In this document: positions 56,181-64,000 of the stretch, in pieces | Position numbering within the stretch: the first letter of the stretch is position 1 | Layout of the letters: the number at the start of each line of letters is the position of its first letter | NCBI RefSeq assembly: GCF_001042715.1 | Contig: NZ_CP009687.1 | Location: 2,285,418 to 2,349,417, forward strand | Origin: Clostridium aceticum | Lineage (GTDB): Bacteria; Bacillota; Clostridia; Peptostreptococcales; Natronincolaceae | Direction of reading: 5' to 3' | Length of the DNA: 64,000 bases | Translations under genes and position numbers: made by a program | The notes under the pieces: model-generated | Told to the model about the DNA's origin: nothing | Databases searched by the model: none | Seen by the model: only the letters and a program-made list of their open reading frames with translations

Positions 56181-57123
56181 TATTTTGGAGTTTGAAAAAC
56201 CCATTCATGAGCTTGAAGGAAAAATTAATGAATTAAAAAGTTTTGCAGACAAAAATAATATCAATCTATCTCATGAGCTTGAGGTGCTGACAAAAAAGCT
56301 AGAAGTGATGAGAAAGGAAGTTTATGAAAATCTAAGTGCATGGCAAAAAGTAAAATTAGCACGACTTCAGGAAAGGCCAAAATCTTTAGATTATATTGAA
56401 AGACTCATTACTGACTTTACAGAGTTTCATGGAGATCGATTTTATGGAGACGACAAATCCATCGTAGCAGGAATCGGAATCTTTGAAGGACTGCCTGTAA
56501 CAGTAATAGGTCATCAAAAAGGTAAAGATACAAATGAAAATGTTAAAAGAAACTTTGGTATGCCCCATCCAGAGGGATACAGAAAAGCCTTAAGACTAAT
56601 GAAGCAGGCAGAAAAGTTTAAAAGACCTGTTATAACCTTTATTGACACACCAGGTGCTTATTGTGGCTTAGCTGCTGAGGAAAGGGGTCAGGGGGAAGCT
56701 ATCGCTATGAACTTGTTGGAAATGAGCAGGTTAAAAACCCCTACCCTCTCCGTCGTCATAGGGGAAGGTGGCAGCGGCGGTGCTTTGGCACTTGGTGTTG
56801 CAGATCGAGTTTGCATGTTGGAACACGCTATATACTCTGTAATATCCCCTGAAGGTCTTTCTAGTATCCTCTGGAAAGATGCCACCCTTGCAGAAAAAGC
56901 AGCTGATATTATGAAATTAACCGCTCAAAACTTACTCTCTTTAAATGTTATAGATGCTATCGTTAAAGAACCTTTGGGCGGTGCTCATAAAGACATAGAT
57001 TATACAGCAAATAATATCAAGCAATATATCTCCAAAGAATTAAAAACCCTTAGAAAAATGAATACTGTAGAATTACTGGATACTAGGTACAAAAAACTTA
57101 GACAAATAGGGGTTTGGCAGTAA
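56173..57123 (+). CDS. accA: Acetyl-CoA carboxylase carboxyltransferase alpha subunit
   Basis: Partner of AccD. 316 residues. The N-terminal helical part ([24 protein letters not shown]) is followed by the biotin-site blocks [23 protein letters not shown] and [34 protein letters not shown]. It ends the accBCDA operon and is followed by a strong hairpin. The four genes overlap or nearly touch, so the subunits are made in step. No fab genes are adjacent. Confidence 0.97.
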   Translation: MLNILEFEKPIHELEGKINELKSFADKNNINLSHELEVLTKKLEVMRKEVYENLSAWQKVKLARLQERPKSLDYIERLITDFTEFHGDRFYGDDKSIVAGIGIFEGLPVTVIGHQKGKDTNENVKRNFGMPHPEGYRKALRLMKQAEKFKRPVITFIDTPGAYCGLAAEERGQGEAIAMNLLEMSRLKTPTLSVVIGEGGSGGALALGVADRVCMLEHAIYSVISPEGLSSILWKDATLAEKAADIMKLTAQNLLSLNVIDAIVKEPLGGAHKDIDYTANNIKQYISKELKTLRKMNTVELLDTRYKKLRQIGVWQ

Positions 57124-57200
57124 GTCCAGCAAGCTGAAACATCGGGGAAACAGATGCTCAGAGGTAAAGGCTTAACCCTGCAAGAAAAATCCAGATAAAT

Positions 57201-57247
57201 AGACCTAAAACCTCCATACTAGTAATATAGAGGTTTTAGGTCTTTAT
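57201..57247. terminator. Bidirectional terminator between accA and the activator gene
   Basis: AGACCTAAAACCTC (57201-57214) pairs perfectly with GAGGTTTTAGGTCT (57230-57243) over 15 bases, then TTTATAG on the plus side. Confidence 0.85.
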
Positions 57248-57264
57248 AGTTAAAAATATAAACT

Positions 57265-59055
57265 TTAAATGGAAAATAAGAGACACTGAGTAAACAATCG
57301 CTCATATCCTTCTGATGCTCCCAGTTCCATATAATCCATTTTATTTGCTAATTCTTCAATTTCTTTTCTTGCTTCTGCAGACATTAATGCCATATAGGCC
57401 CCTGTTTTAGAAGCATTTCCTACATAGGTTATTTTCTCCTTGACTTCTTCTGGCAAAATTCCTGTTCCTACTAAACTCTCTGCTGGTAGATGTGCTCCAA
57501 ACTGCCCTGCGATCATCACCTTATCAAGTTGATGCATAGCTATATTTGCCTGTTTTAGTAGAGCATAAAAACCTGAGAGGATAGCACCCTTTGCTAATTG
57601 CACCTGACGGACATCCCCTTGGGTAATTAACAGTTCTTCAGCACCATCCTTTAAAAGGAAGGCTCGCTTTTTCCCATCTACTTGAATCATCTCATAGCGA
57701 TAATCTGACTCTTCTAGTTTTTCTTTCTTTATAAATGCCCCGTCTTTTTTTACAAGTCCTACACGGATCAATTCCTTGATAACAGATAATATGCCACTGC
57801 CACATATTCCTACGGGTTCTGCATTGCCTATAACTTTAAGTTCAATTCCAGCTTCAGTGATGTTTACCTCTTCAATTGCACCCTCTGCGGCCCTCATACC
57901 AGAAGTAATATTCATCCCCTCTAAGGCAGGACCTGCAGCACAGGAACAGGATAATAATTTTCCATGATTGGATAAAACGATCTCTCCATTTGTTCCAATA
58001 TCTATAAATAGAATGTTTTCCTTTGCCTTATGAAGTTCACATACATAAGCGCCTGCTACAATATCTGCCCCGATATAGGATGAAACCGATGGAAGGCAAT
58101 AAAGTCTTGTCCCCTGTGCTGCCCTTAAACCAACATCTTGGGCTAATATATTTTTTGATTTTACAAAAACTGGAGCGTAGGGAGACCTTCCGATGGATGT
58201 GGCATCGATTCCTAAAAGAAAATGCATCATTGTACAGTTTGCTGCCACAGCAATCTCATAAATGTTGCTTTTATTTATTTCAGATTGATTGCATAGGTCT
58301 TCAATCATTTCATTGATTCCCTTAACAATTGCATGCTGCAACTTTGTTTTTGCATCCTTTGGATTCTCCAACTCATAAGTAATCCTAGTAAGAACATCAA
58401 GACCAAACTGTTTTTGAGGATTAATCATGGAGGCTGTAGCCACTTCCTCACCTGTCTTTATATCAATTAATGCCGCTACAAGGGTGGTGGTTCCAATATC
58501 AATGGCAATGCCATAAAGAGAATGGGTAGTATCACCAGACTCGATACCAATGAGGTCATCATGGTGAAAAACCCCAGTGACTTTTCCGTAGGCAATTTCA
58601 TGTTGCAATAATCGCCAATCAAGTTTTTGGATGCCTAGTGTAGCACATAGGGCATCCTCAAAGGAATCTTGCTTCTCTAAAGTTGGTTTTTCTATTTGGA
58701 AAACTTTTTTATGGATCGCAGGATGAAAGCTGAATTTAGGTAGATACCCCTTGGTAAGAATCTCATGCTTTCTTTCTCTTTGTAAGACTTCTATTGTAAT
58801 GTCTTCTTGTGGTACTACAAGACAGGATAGTCTTATACCAGTATGGATTTCTTCTTGTTTCAGAAACTTCTCTTCTGTCTCCGAGATAGCAGGTAGTTTT
58901 CCTTCTAAAAGCCTGATTTTACATTTTCCGCAGGAACCTTTTCCATTACAGGGGTTATCCACAAAAACTTCATTTTCTAGTAATAGCTGTAATAAATCTT
59001 TATTCGGCACATATTCAATGGTTTTGTTTTTATTCTTAATAAAAATCTTAGGCAT
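57265..59055 (-). CDS. Corrinoid reductive activator, RACo-like (2Fe-2S plus ASKHA, DUF4445)
   Basis: Reactivates corrinoid proteins by ATP-driven reduction of Co(II). About 596 residues. The N-terminal plant-type 2Fe-2S ferredoxin has C36, C42, C45 and C78 (NPCNGKGSCGKCKIRLL, then RLSCLV). After a linker the ASKHA ATPase domain begins GIAIDIGTTTLVAALIDIKTGEE (about 180) and has FIDIGTNGEIVL and IGADIVAGAYVCE further on. The start is ATG 59055, with GGAG 12 bases upstream; ATG 59067 touches that site. It overlaps the preceding methyltransferase gene by eight bases, so it belongs to the corrinoid operon. Confidence 0.9.
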   Translation of the reverse strand: MPKIFIKNKNKTIEYVPNKDLLQLLLENEVFVDNPCNGKGSCGKCKIRLLEGKLPAISETEEKFLKQEEIHTGIRLSCLVVPQEDITIEVLQRERKHEILTKGYLPKFSFHPAIHKKVFQIEKPTLEKQDSFEDALCATLGIQKLDWRLLQHEIAYGKVTGVFHHDDLIGIESGDTTHSLYGIAIDIGTTTLVAALIDIKTGEEVATASMINPQKQFGLDVLTRITYELENPKDAKTKLQHAIVKGINEMIEDLCNQSEINKSNIYEIAVAANCTMMHFLLGIDATSIGRSPYAPVFVKSKNILAQDVGLRAAQGTRLYCLPSVSSYIGADIVAGAYVCELHKAKENILFIDIGTNGEIVLSNHGKLLSCSCAAGPALEGMNITSGMRAAEGAIEEVNITEAGIELKVIGNAEPVGICGSGILSVIKELIRVGLVKKDGAFIKKEKLEESDYRYEMIQVDGKKRAFLLKDGAEELLITQGDVRQVQLAKGAILSGFYALLKQANIAMHQLDKVMIAGQFGAHLPAESLVGTGILPEEVKEKITYVGNASKTGAYMALMSAEARKEIEELANKMDYMELGASEGYERLFTQCLLFSI

Positions 59056-60079
59056 CGATGATGGCATCTCCTTTTTTTAAGGATGCTAACATTGATCTTA
59101 CATTCTTTAATGGAGACTTCATCCCAAGACCACATGCAGGGGATAGGATATTTGCTCCGTCTTTTACACATTTTTGTGTTAACTCAGTGACCTTCCTAGG
59201 TTCGCCGAATTCAATGGTATAAGTACTGACGTTCCCCATTAGCAATCTCTCCGGTAGATTCTCTTTTGCTTCCTTCATACTGACGATGGAATCAAAGCTT
59301 AGAACATCACTTTTTATTTCGTTTACTTCCCCATAGACATTCTTCATTCGCCCGCATATATGCACAATAGTTCCTATATTTTCTTTTTGTACAACTTCAA
59401 CAATTTTATTGATATATTTCACAGCAAATTCTTGAAACAGCTTTGGCCCTAAAATTTCACCGGTGCCGCTTGGATCGGAAATCCCAATAATATCTGCTCC
59501 TGCTTCTATCTGCTTTTTTGCAAATAAAATCAGTTGATCTGTAACAAAATCAATAAATTCATGTGCCTCATCATTTTTCTTTCTTAATTCTTTATAAAAA
59601 ACAACCGGTTCCATGATGGAGCTTGCTACGCTAATAGGGCCAGTTAGATTGCCTATGATGGGTACACCCCTATCCTTTGACTTCAACAATTTAATGGCAT
59701 CAAGCACTACTTTTGCTCTTCCCTGCTGAAAATTAATTTTAGAAACTTTTTTCCATTCCTTCACAGAACTCATCATATATTCAACTACATGAGGCTCATA
59801 AATGTTTGTCCCCATATCTACCTTTGCTCCAAAGTCTTCTGCTTCGATGGTCATGCAGAAGGGCACACCATAGTTTTCAAAGCAGCCCTTCTCATATACT
59901 GCCGTTGCCAAATCCGCCATCATCTCTGCATTCATATGGGCCTGTGGAAAGGTTATTTCAACCTCTTCTATTAACTCTGTTGTCACCATATTCATCATGC
60001 CTCCAGGACAAATACATGGTGGTCGATCAACACCTTCTCTGTTGAGGACCCTATTTAACCGTTCCTTTGGCGATAACAT
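59048..60079 (-). CDS. URO-D family corrinoid methyltransferase (MtaA/CmuA-like)
   Basis: About 343 residues. MLSPKERLNRVLNREGVDRPPCICPGGMMN is the family start. The zinc site is present as IVHICGRMKNVYGE and LSPACGLGMKSP (HxC...C). Start ATG 60079 has GAGGTG six bases upstream; GTG 60088 is inside that site. It is probably a methyltransferase that takes or gives the methyl group to the corrinoid protein just upstream (16-base gap). The substrate is not readable. Confidence 0.9.
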   Translation of the reverse strand: MLSPKERLNRVLNREGVDRPPCICPGGMMNMVTTELIEEVEITFPQAHMNAEMMADLATAVYEKGCFENYGVPFCMTIEAEDFGAKVDMGTNIYEPHVVEYMMSSVKEWKKVSKINFQQGRAKVVLDAIKLLKSKDRGVPIIGNLTGPISVASSIMEPVVFYKELRKKNDEAHEFIDFVTDQLILFAKKQIEAGADIIGISDPSGTGEILGPKLFQEFAVKYINKIVEVVQKENIGTIVHICGRMKNVYGEVNEIKSDVLSFDSIVSMKEAKENLPERLLMGNVSTYTIEFGEPRKVTELTQKCVKDGANILSPACGLGMKSPLKNVRSMLASLKKGDAIIDA

Positions 60080-60094
60080 AGTTTTCACCTCTTT

Positions 60095-60751
60095 CTATGC
60101 TATATCCAGCAGGTTTTTTACCGTTTTCACTGCTTCAACTGCATTAGAAGCGTAACCATCTGCACCGATGGTATCAGCATACTTTTTTGAAATTGGTCCC
60201 CCACCTATTAGCACTTTTACTTGTTCTTTTAAGTCTGCTTCCTTCAGCAGTTCTATCACCTTGCCCATACCACCCATTGTTGTGGTCATCAATGTTGACA
60301 TACATACAAAGGAAGCATTCACTTCTTTGGCCTTATCAACAAAATGCTGTAGTGGAACATCTCTTCCCAAGTCAAGCATCTCAAATCCAGCTGTCTCTAA
60401 CATGATTTTCACTAGATTCTTTCCAATATCATGGGTATCTCCTTCTACTACCCCAATCACACCTTTTATCTTTTCCTTTTCTGCCTCCTCTGCAGGAAGA
60501 TGCGGTCTTAAAACTGCTAACCCTTCATACATAGCATCGGAACATAGCAATACATCCGTAACAAAGTATTCTTCTTCTTCAAACAGTTGGCTTGCACGGT
60601 TCATACCATCCACAAGCCCCTCCATGATCCCGTCAAATATTGTATATCCTGCTGCTATATATTCATTACATGCCTCAATGACATCTTCTTCCTCCATATT
60701 CACTACACCTTCTGATAATCTTTTTAGTAATTCTTCCTTTGATGCTGGCAT
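60095..60751 (-). CDS. Corrinoid protein (MtaC/MtbC-type), second copy
   Basis: About 218 residues from ATG 60751 (GGAGG eight bases upstream). Same layout as the copy at 47248-47901, with the DTHDIGKNLVKIMLETAGFE block and His at 107 in both, and VGVVEGD/LGRDVP segments nearly identical. A Rossmann-type B12 domain follows a four-helix cap. The closeness of the two copies points to a fairly recent duplication or a shared partner set. Confidence 0.93.
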   Translation of the reverse strand: MPASKEELLKRLSEGVVNMEEEDVIEACNEYIAAGYTIFDGIMEGLVDGMNRASQLFEEEEYFVTDVLLCSDAMYEGLAVLRPHLPAEEAEKEKIKGVIGVVEGDTHDIGKNLVKIMLETAGFEMLDLGRDVPLQHFVDKAKEVNASFVCMSTLMTTTMGGMGKVIELLKEADLKEQVKVLIGGGPISKKYADTIGADGYASNAVEAVKTVKNLLDIA

Positions 60752-60784
60752 CTTTTTTCCCTCCAATTTATTATTAGTTGATTT

Positions 60785-61855
60785 TTAGATGAAATTTTTT
60801 GGGTCTAACGGCCACTTTCCATACTTTCTAGCAGAAGCCATAAATTGGTCAATATTTTCTAGAGGAACATCCCCCGAAAGGTCACATCCTGATGCCAAAA
60901 TATATCCACAAGGACTATCATAGGCTTTTTGAATACAATCCTTCACCGCTAGGTCTACATCATTGGTGTTTCCTAGATACAACACCTCTACTGGGTCTAC
61001 GTTTCCAAGGATAGGCACTTTACTTCCTGCCACCTGCTTTGTATAGGCTAAGTCTACTCTGTTGTCGATACTGAGCATATCACAGCCTGATGTCACCATA
61101 TCTCCTACGATGGAAGTTGTATCTCCACAGATATGATAACAAACCATGCCCTTGGCATCGTGAATATCCTTCATTAAATCTATGGTATAAGGCAACACAA
61201 ATTCTAAATATTGTTTTCGATGAAGAATAGTCCCGGATGCAATGGGATCACATAGTAGGATCACAGCTCCTTCTTTTATAAACTCTCTATAAATCATTTT
61301 TAATCCTTCATTACAGAAATTGATTAATTGATGCAATTTTTCAGGGTTTTTTTTCGTTGCCCTTAGCAAATTTTCTGTTTGATAGATACTTGCGGCGGCA
61401 GTAAAAGGGCCAGATATTAAAACCCCTGTTGGAACCTCTTTTCCTACTTGATCAATTAAAATTTTGGTAGCTTCTATATGCAATTGTAGCTTTTTATCGT
61501 TTTTCAGCTCTAGTTTTGACATATCCAGCTGATCTACATCATTTAGATTCTCTAAGGCATATTTCATAATAGCTGGTATTGAATCTTCAGGGTCACTCAT
61601 CTGACTGCCTAAAGCCCCACCAACCCCATGTAATCCATACTCAATGATGGTTAAATCATTCCCAAACCTTTCATAGCAGGCCACCTGTGCCTTAGATTCG
61701 TTTACAGCACTCATTCTTTTTTCTTTATGGGTGATTCCTAAACCTAGTCCGGACATCGAGCATAGGACCGGCATGGCTAGTATCCTGTCCATAGGCTTTC
61801 CAGTCATAAATGCTCCTAAACGCTCATTTGGTGTCATTTGATCATCTTTATGCAT
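60785..61855 (-). CDS. URO-D family methyltransferase
   Basis: About 356 residues. MTPNERLGAFMTGKPMDRILAMPVLCSMSGLGLG near the start, a GPFTAAASIYQTENLLRATKKNPEKLH block in the middle, and a zinc-type site YHICGDTTSIVG plus LASGCDLSGDVP (HxC...C). It is more like the 363-aa enzyme of the first cluster than its neighbours in this operon, suggesting that each cluster has a matching methyltransferase/corrinoid pair. The start is ATG 61855, with GAGGAGG nine bases upstream. Confidence 0.88.
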   Translation of the reverse strand: MHKDDQMTPNERLGAFMTGKPMDRILAMPVLCSMSGLGLGITHKEKRMSAVNESKAQVACYERFGNDLTIIEYGLHGVGGALGSQMSDPEDSIPAIMKYALENLNDVDQLDMSKLELKNDKKLQLHIEATKILIDQVGKEVPTGVLISGPFTAAASIYQTENLLRATKKNPEKLHQLINFCNEGLKMIYREFIKEGAVILLCDPIASGTILHRKQYLEFVLPYTIDLMKDIHDAKGMVCYHICGDTTSIVGDMVTSGCDMLSIDNRVDLAYTKQVAGSKVPILGNVDPVEVLYLGNTNDVDLAVKDCIQKAYDSPCGYILASGCDLSGDVPLENIDQFMASARKYGKWPLDPKNFI

Positions 61856-61896
61856 TGTAATATCCTCCTCTATAGGTTCCACTAATGATAAAACAC

Positions 61897-62766
61897 TTAA
61901 GCCAATTTAACGGTTTTTATTATCCCATTTTTTAGCGTAAATTCTTTGTTTTTAATACACATTTGTCCAACAAATTTTGTCTGACCAATAATTTTTACAC
62001 AGGCTTCAGGATACTTCATTGGAGTACCTAAGTTTATGTCCTCCCATTGTGCTTTATCTGTTCCTAGAAGTGCAAAAGTAGTTTTGGGACAAAGTAGTAC
62101 AATGGTTTCATCCCTAAGGCTTTCTTCTATACTTTTAAACAGTGGATAAGTAAAGATTTCTACCACTTTTTCTGCAAGCTTAGGACCTAAAATGTTTAAC
62201 CCCCCGGTTGAATCCCCATAACTAATCATATTGACCCCTGATTTTTCAGCTTCTTTTACAAAGCGTAGTATTTCACTTCGAAATTTATCTAAAATGGCCT
62301 TCATGGCTTCAGGATTTTTTTTAAATATTTTAAAGATATGGCGTGGATCAATTAAAACATTCATGATGGTAAAAGGACCTGAAATATATAGGACTACATT
62401 TTCCCCTTCTTCTCTTAAATACTTGCAGGCTTTTAAAACTTCTGCTATACGGCCTATTGTATAATCAATTTCAGGTAAATTTAATATCTCCTCAGCAGTA
62501 GTGCAAATATAGTCCTTTGCTCTTGGTCCTATGTTTTCATCTCCATAGTTAATATTTCCACCCAAGGCTTCCCCCTCAAGGGTATGGCAAAAGGGCAGTT
62601 CACAAAAACTTGCATGATCCCGCTCTTTTACAGCAATGGCCAGCTGAGCCATGCTATCCCAGCTTTTATAGGCTTGGGGAAACTTCAAACTAGTTTTTTC
62701 TGCGATCTCTTTGCTCATACCTACAGAGTTATCATAGGTACATTCAAAATCAATCATTTTACTCAT
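61897..62766 (-). CDS. Short URO-D family protein without zinc site
   Basis: 289 residues, against about 345-365 for its relatives. The N-terminal about 30-residue segment is missing; the sequence begins at the level of KFPQAYKSWDSMAQLAIAVKERDHASFCELPFCHTLEGEALGG, which lines up with FPQAHMNAEMMADLATAV of the 59048-60079 enzyme. The HxC motif is LLCPKT (His lost) and the later Cys context differs (VGQMCIKN). GGAGG precedes the ATG. It may be a non-catalytic partner or use another methyl acceptor. Confidence 0.8.
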   Translation of the reverse strand: MSKMIDFECTYDNSVGMSKEIAEKTSLKFPQAYKSWDSMAQLAIAVKERDHASFCELPFCHTLEGEALGGNINYGDENIGPRAKDYICTTAEEILNLPEIDYTIGRIAEVLKACKYLREEGENVVLYISGPFTIMNVLIDPRHIFKIFKKNPEAMKAILDKFRSEILRFVKEAEKSGVNMISYGDSTGGLNILGPKLAEKVVEIFTYPLFKSIEESLRDETIVLLCPKTTFALLGTDKAQWEDINLGTPMKYPEACVKIIGQTKFVGQMCIKNKEFTLKNGIIKTVKLA

Positions 62767-62781
62767 GCCAACGCCTCCAAA

Positions 62782-63696
62782 CTATTGTTGAAACTCTTCG
62801 GCTATTTTTTCTTTATTTAAATTGCTGCCAATAACAGCTACTTTTGTTTGTTTAGTATTTTCTAAATATTTCCAGTAATGATGGTGTGGTGTAAAATCAA
62901 AGTGAACAAATCTCTTAGAATCAAGTTCTAAGATTCCTTTTGCTCTCAAAATACCACCGTATTCCTTATTTTTTAAAGCAATTAGTAGGTTATTCAACTC
63001 TTCTTCAGAAAAAACTCTTGGACTCACTATGGAGAAAGTACCAAACATCCTACTGGCAGGACTTAATAGGGACTTCTCCTTGGGATCAACACTGCAATTT
63101 TCAACAGTATTTAATATCTCAATGATTTTTTCTCCATCATAACCATACCAATCTTCCTTTAAAATAAAGGCTGTGGGATTGTTTAATCTTATTTGAGAAA
63201 TGACTTTTTCTACTTCTTCATGATCCAATTTATCAAAATGGCTTAGAAAAATGATATGTGCATTTCTTATTTGATCTAAATAAAATGCACCAAAGCTTTC
63301 TAAATAATCGTCAAATGCACTTACATCTACAATCGTAATTAATTGATGGACGCTGATACCCATACTAGGCTTCTCAGAAAGTTTGCTACAAACCTTTACA
63401 ATATCCGAGAGACTTCCCACACCTGAGGGTTCTATCAATATATGGTCCGGTCTATATTCTAAGGTCAGTTCTTCTATAGCTTTCTTAAAATCCTGTACGA
63501 CGCTGCAACAGATGCACCCAGCATAGATTTCTTTAATAGGAAGCTGACCTTCCATCAAATCTCCGTCAATTCCAACATTACCAAATTCATTTTCGATTAA
63601 AACTGTCTTACCCTCCATGTTGGGAATAACTTTTCTTAAAAATGTAGTCTTCCCAGCTCCTAAAAAGCCAGAGATAATACTAATTTTTGTACTCAA
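62782..63696 (-). CDS. CobW/COG0523-family G3E GTPase
   Basis: 304 residues. Walker A SGFLGAGKTTFLRKVIP (9-25), the metal-binding CxCC motif AGCICCSV (about 59-66), EPSGVGSLSDI, the guanine-specificity motif LSHFDKLD and the C-terminal CobW domain with HFDFTPHHHYW. Such GTPases insert or deliver metals. As first gene of the corrinoid operon it may serve zinc delivery to the URO-D methyltransferases or cobalt/corrinoid handling; both are inference. Confidence 0.9.
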   Translation of the reverse strand: MSTKISIISGFLGAGKTTFLRKVIPNMEGKTVLIENEFGNVGIDGDLMEGQLPIKEIYAGCICCSVVQDFKKAIEELTLEYRPDHILIEPSGVGSLSDIVKVCSKLSEKPSMGISVHQLITIVDVSAFDDYLESFGAFYLDQIRNAHIIFLSHFDKLDHEEVEKVISQIRLNNPTAFILKEDWYGYDGEKIIEILNTVENCSVDPKEKSLLSPASRMFGTFSIVSPRVFSEEELNNLLIALKNKEYGGILRAKGILELDSKRFVHFDFTPHHHYWKYLENTKQTKVAVIGSNLNKEKIAEEFQQ

Positions 63697-64000
63697 TGTA
63701 GACCTCCTTTGTAATAAAAGGGTTTATTTTTCTAATCCCACGACTGCTCATTTCAACACCTTTAACTTTAAAAAGCTCATATTTTGTCAATTCTCTATAA
63801 TTCTAACACTTAACATGTCTAATATCTAATCGATGTTTTCTATTATGATATATGTGTGTATAGATATTTTCTATGAAGCTCAGCTGAGTTTAAAATCATT
63901 TCTATATTTATCATTGCAGTACTGCCTTTAAATCTTTAATAAATATCTATACACCATCAATATATTTCTCCATATTATAAATAGTAAAGGTTGTAAAGTA
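63697..64000. promoter_or_regulatory. Upstream region of the second corrinoid operon with a long inverted repeat
   Basis: No gene is seen. GTGTATAGATATTT (63856-63869) and AAATATCTATACAC (63941-63954) form a perfect 14-bp inverted repeat 71 bases apart. CTCAGCTGAG (63879-63888) and GCAGTACTGC lie inside. I did not find the conserved boxes of a cobalamin riboswitch. Confidence 0.45.

Noticed and set aside
63697-64000. Cobalamin riboswitch upstream of the corrinoid operon
   Set aside because: The region has inverted repeats, but I could not find the conserved B12-box or core elements.

Overview
The window looks like a chromosome segment from a low-GC, anaerobic, Gram-positive bacterium of the Clostridia. 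The evidence is AT-rich sequence, strong GGAGG-type ribosome-binding sites, occasional TTG/GTG starts, a type I-B CRISPR system with a repeat ending in ATGTAAAT, a one-protein-per-gene AccBCDA operon, and corrinoid methyl-transfer genes. An Alkaliphilus/Anaerovirgula-like alkaliphile or acetogen relative would fit, but that is inference. No rRNA, tRNA, prophage or intact IS element was seen.

Left part (1-16.2 kb): the end of a HAD phosphatase with thiD; a manganese catalase; small DUF1653 and Cys-rich proteins; a MacB-like ABC set with a DUF2318 Fe-S protein, resembling the accessory part of Fet/P19 iron uptake; a pentahaem nitrite reductase (nrfA) behind a structured leader, followed by the System II cytochrome c maturation genes resB-resC; a large catalase; a TVP38 membrane protein; and an EAL-CBS c-di-GMP phosphodiesterase.

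Defence part (16.3-46.8 kb), all on the minus strand: pglX (BREX methyltransferase); an 80-repeat CRISPR array read leftward from a leader next to cas2; a complete type I-B operon (cas6-cas8b-cas7-cas5-cas3-cas4-cas1-cas2) preceded by a WYL regulator; an oxidative pentose-phosphate trio (gnd-zwf-cyclase); brxC; and a compact six-gene unit that I cannot assign to any described system. That unit has an AAA+ ATPase, a TPR-like protein, an 80-aa basic protein, an M48-fold protein that has lost its zinc ligands, a one-TM protein, and a TPR/Big2/TM/SH3b protein. brxC and pglX lie about 18 kb apart with no pglZ, brxA, brxB or brxL in the window, so the BREX locus is split or incomplete. The six-gene unit next to brxC is my main candidate for an undescribed system.

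Right part (47.2-63.7 kb): two corrinoid methyl-transfer clusters on the minus strand. The first has a corrinoid protein, a URO-D-type methyltransferase and a NitT/TauT-type ABC transporter. The second has a CobW GTPase, three URO-D-family proteins (one short, without zinc ligands), a corrinoid protein and a RACo-like reductive activator. Between them, on the plus strand, are a two-repeat 119-aa protein of unknown function and accBCDA. The acc operon has a strong sigma-A promoter and a FapR-like operator. Its AccD lacks the usual zinc ribbon.

Two copies of a small non-autonomous mobile element, each with perfect 10-bp target duplications, lie near 2.9 kb and 50.2 kb.
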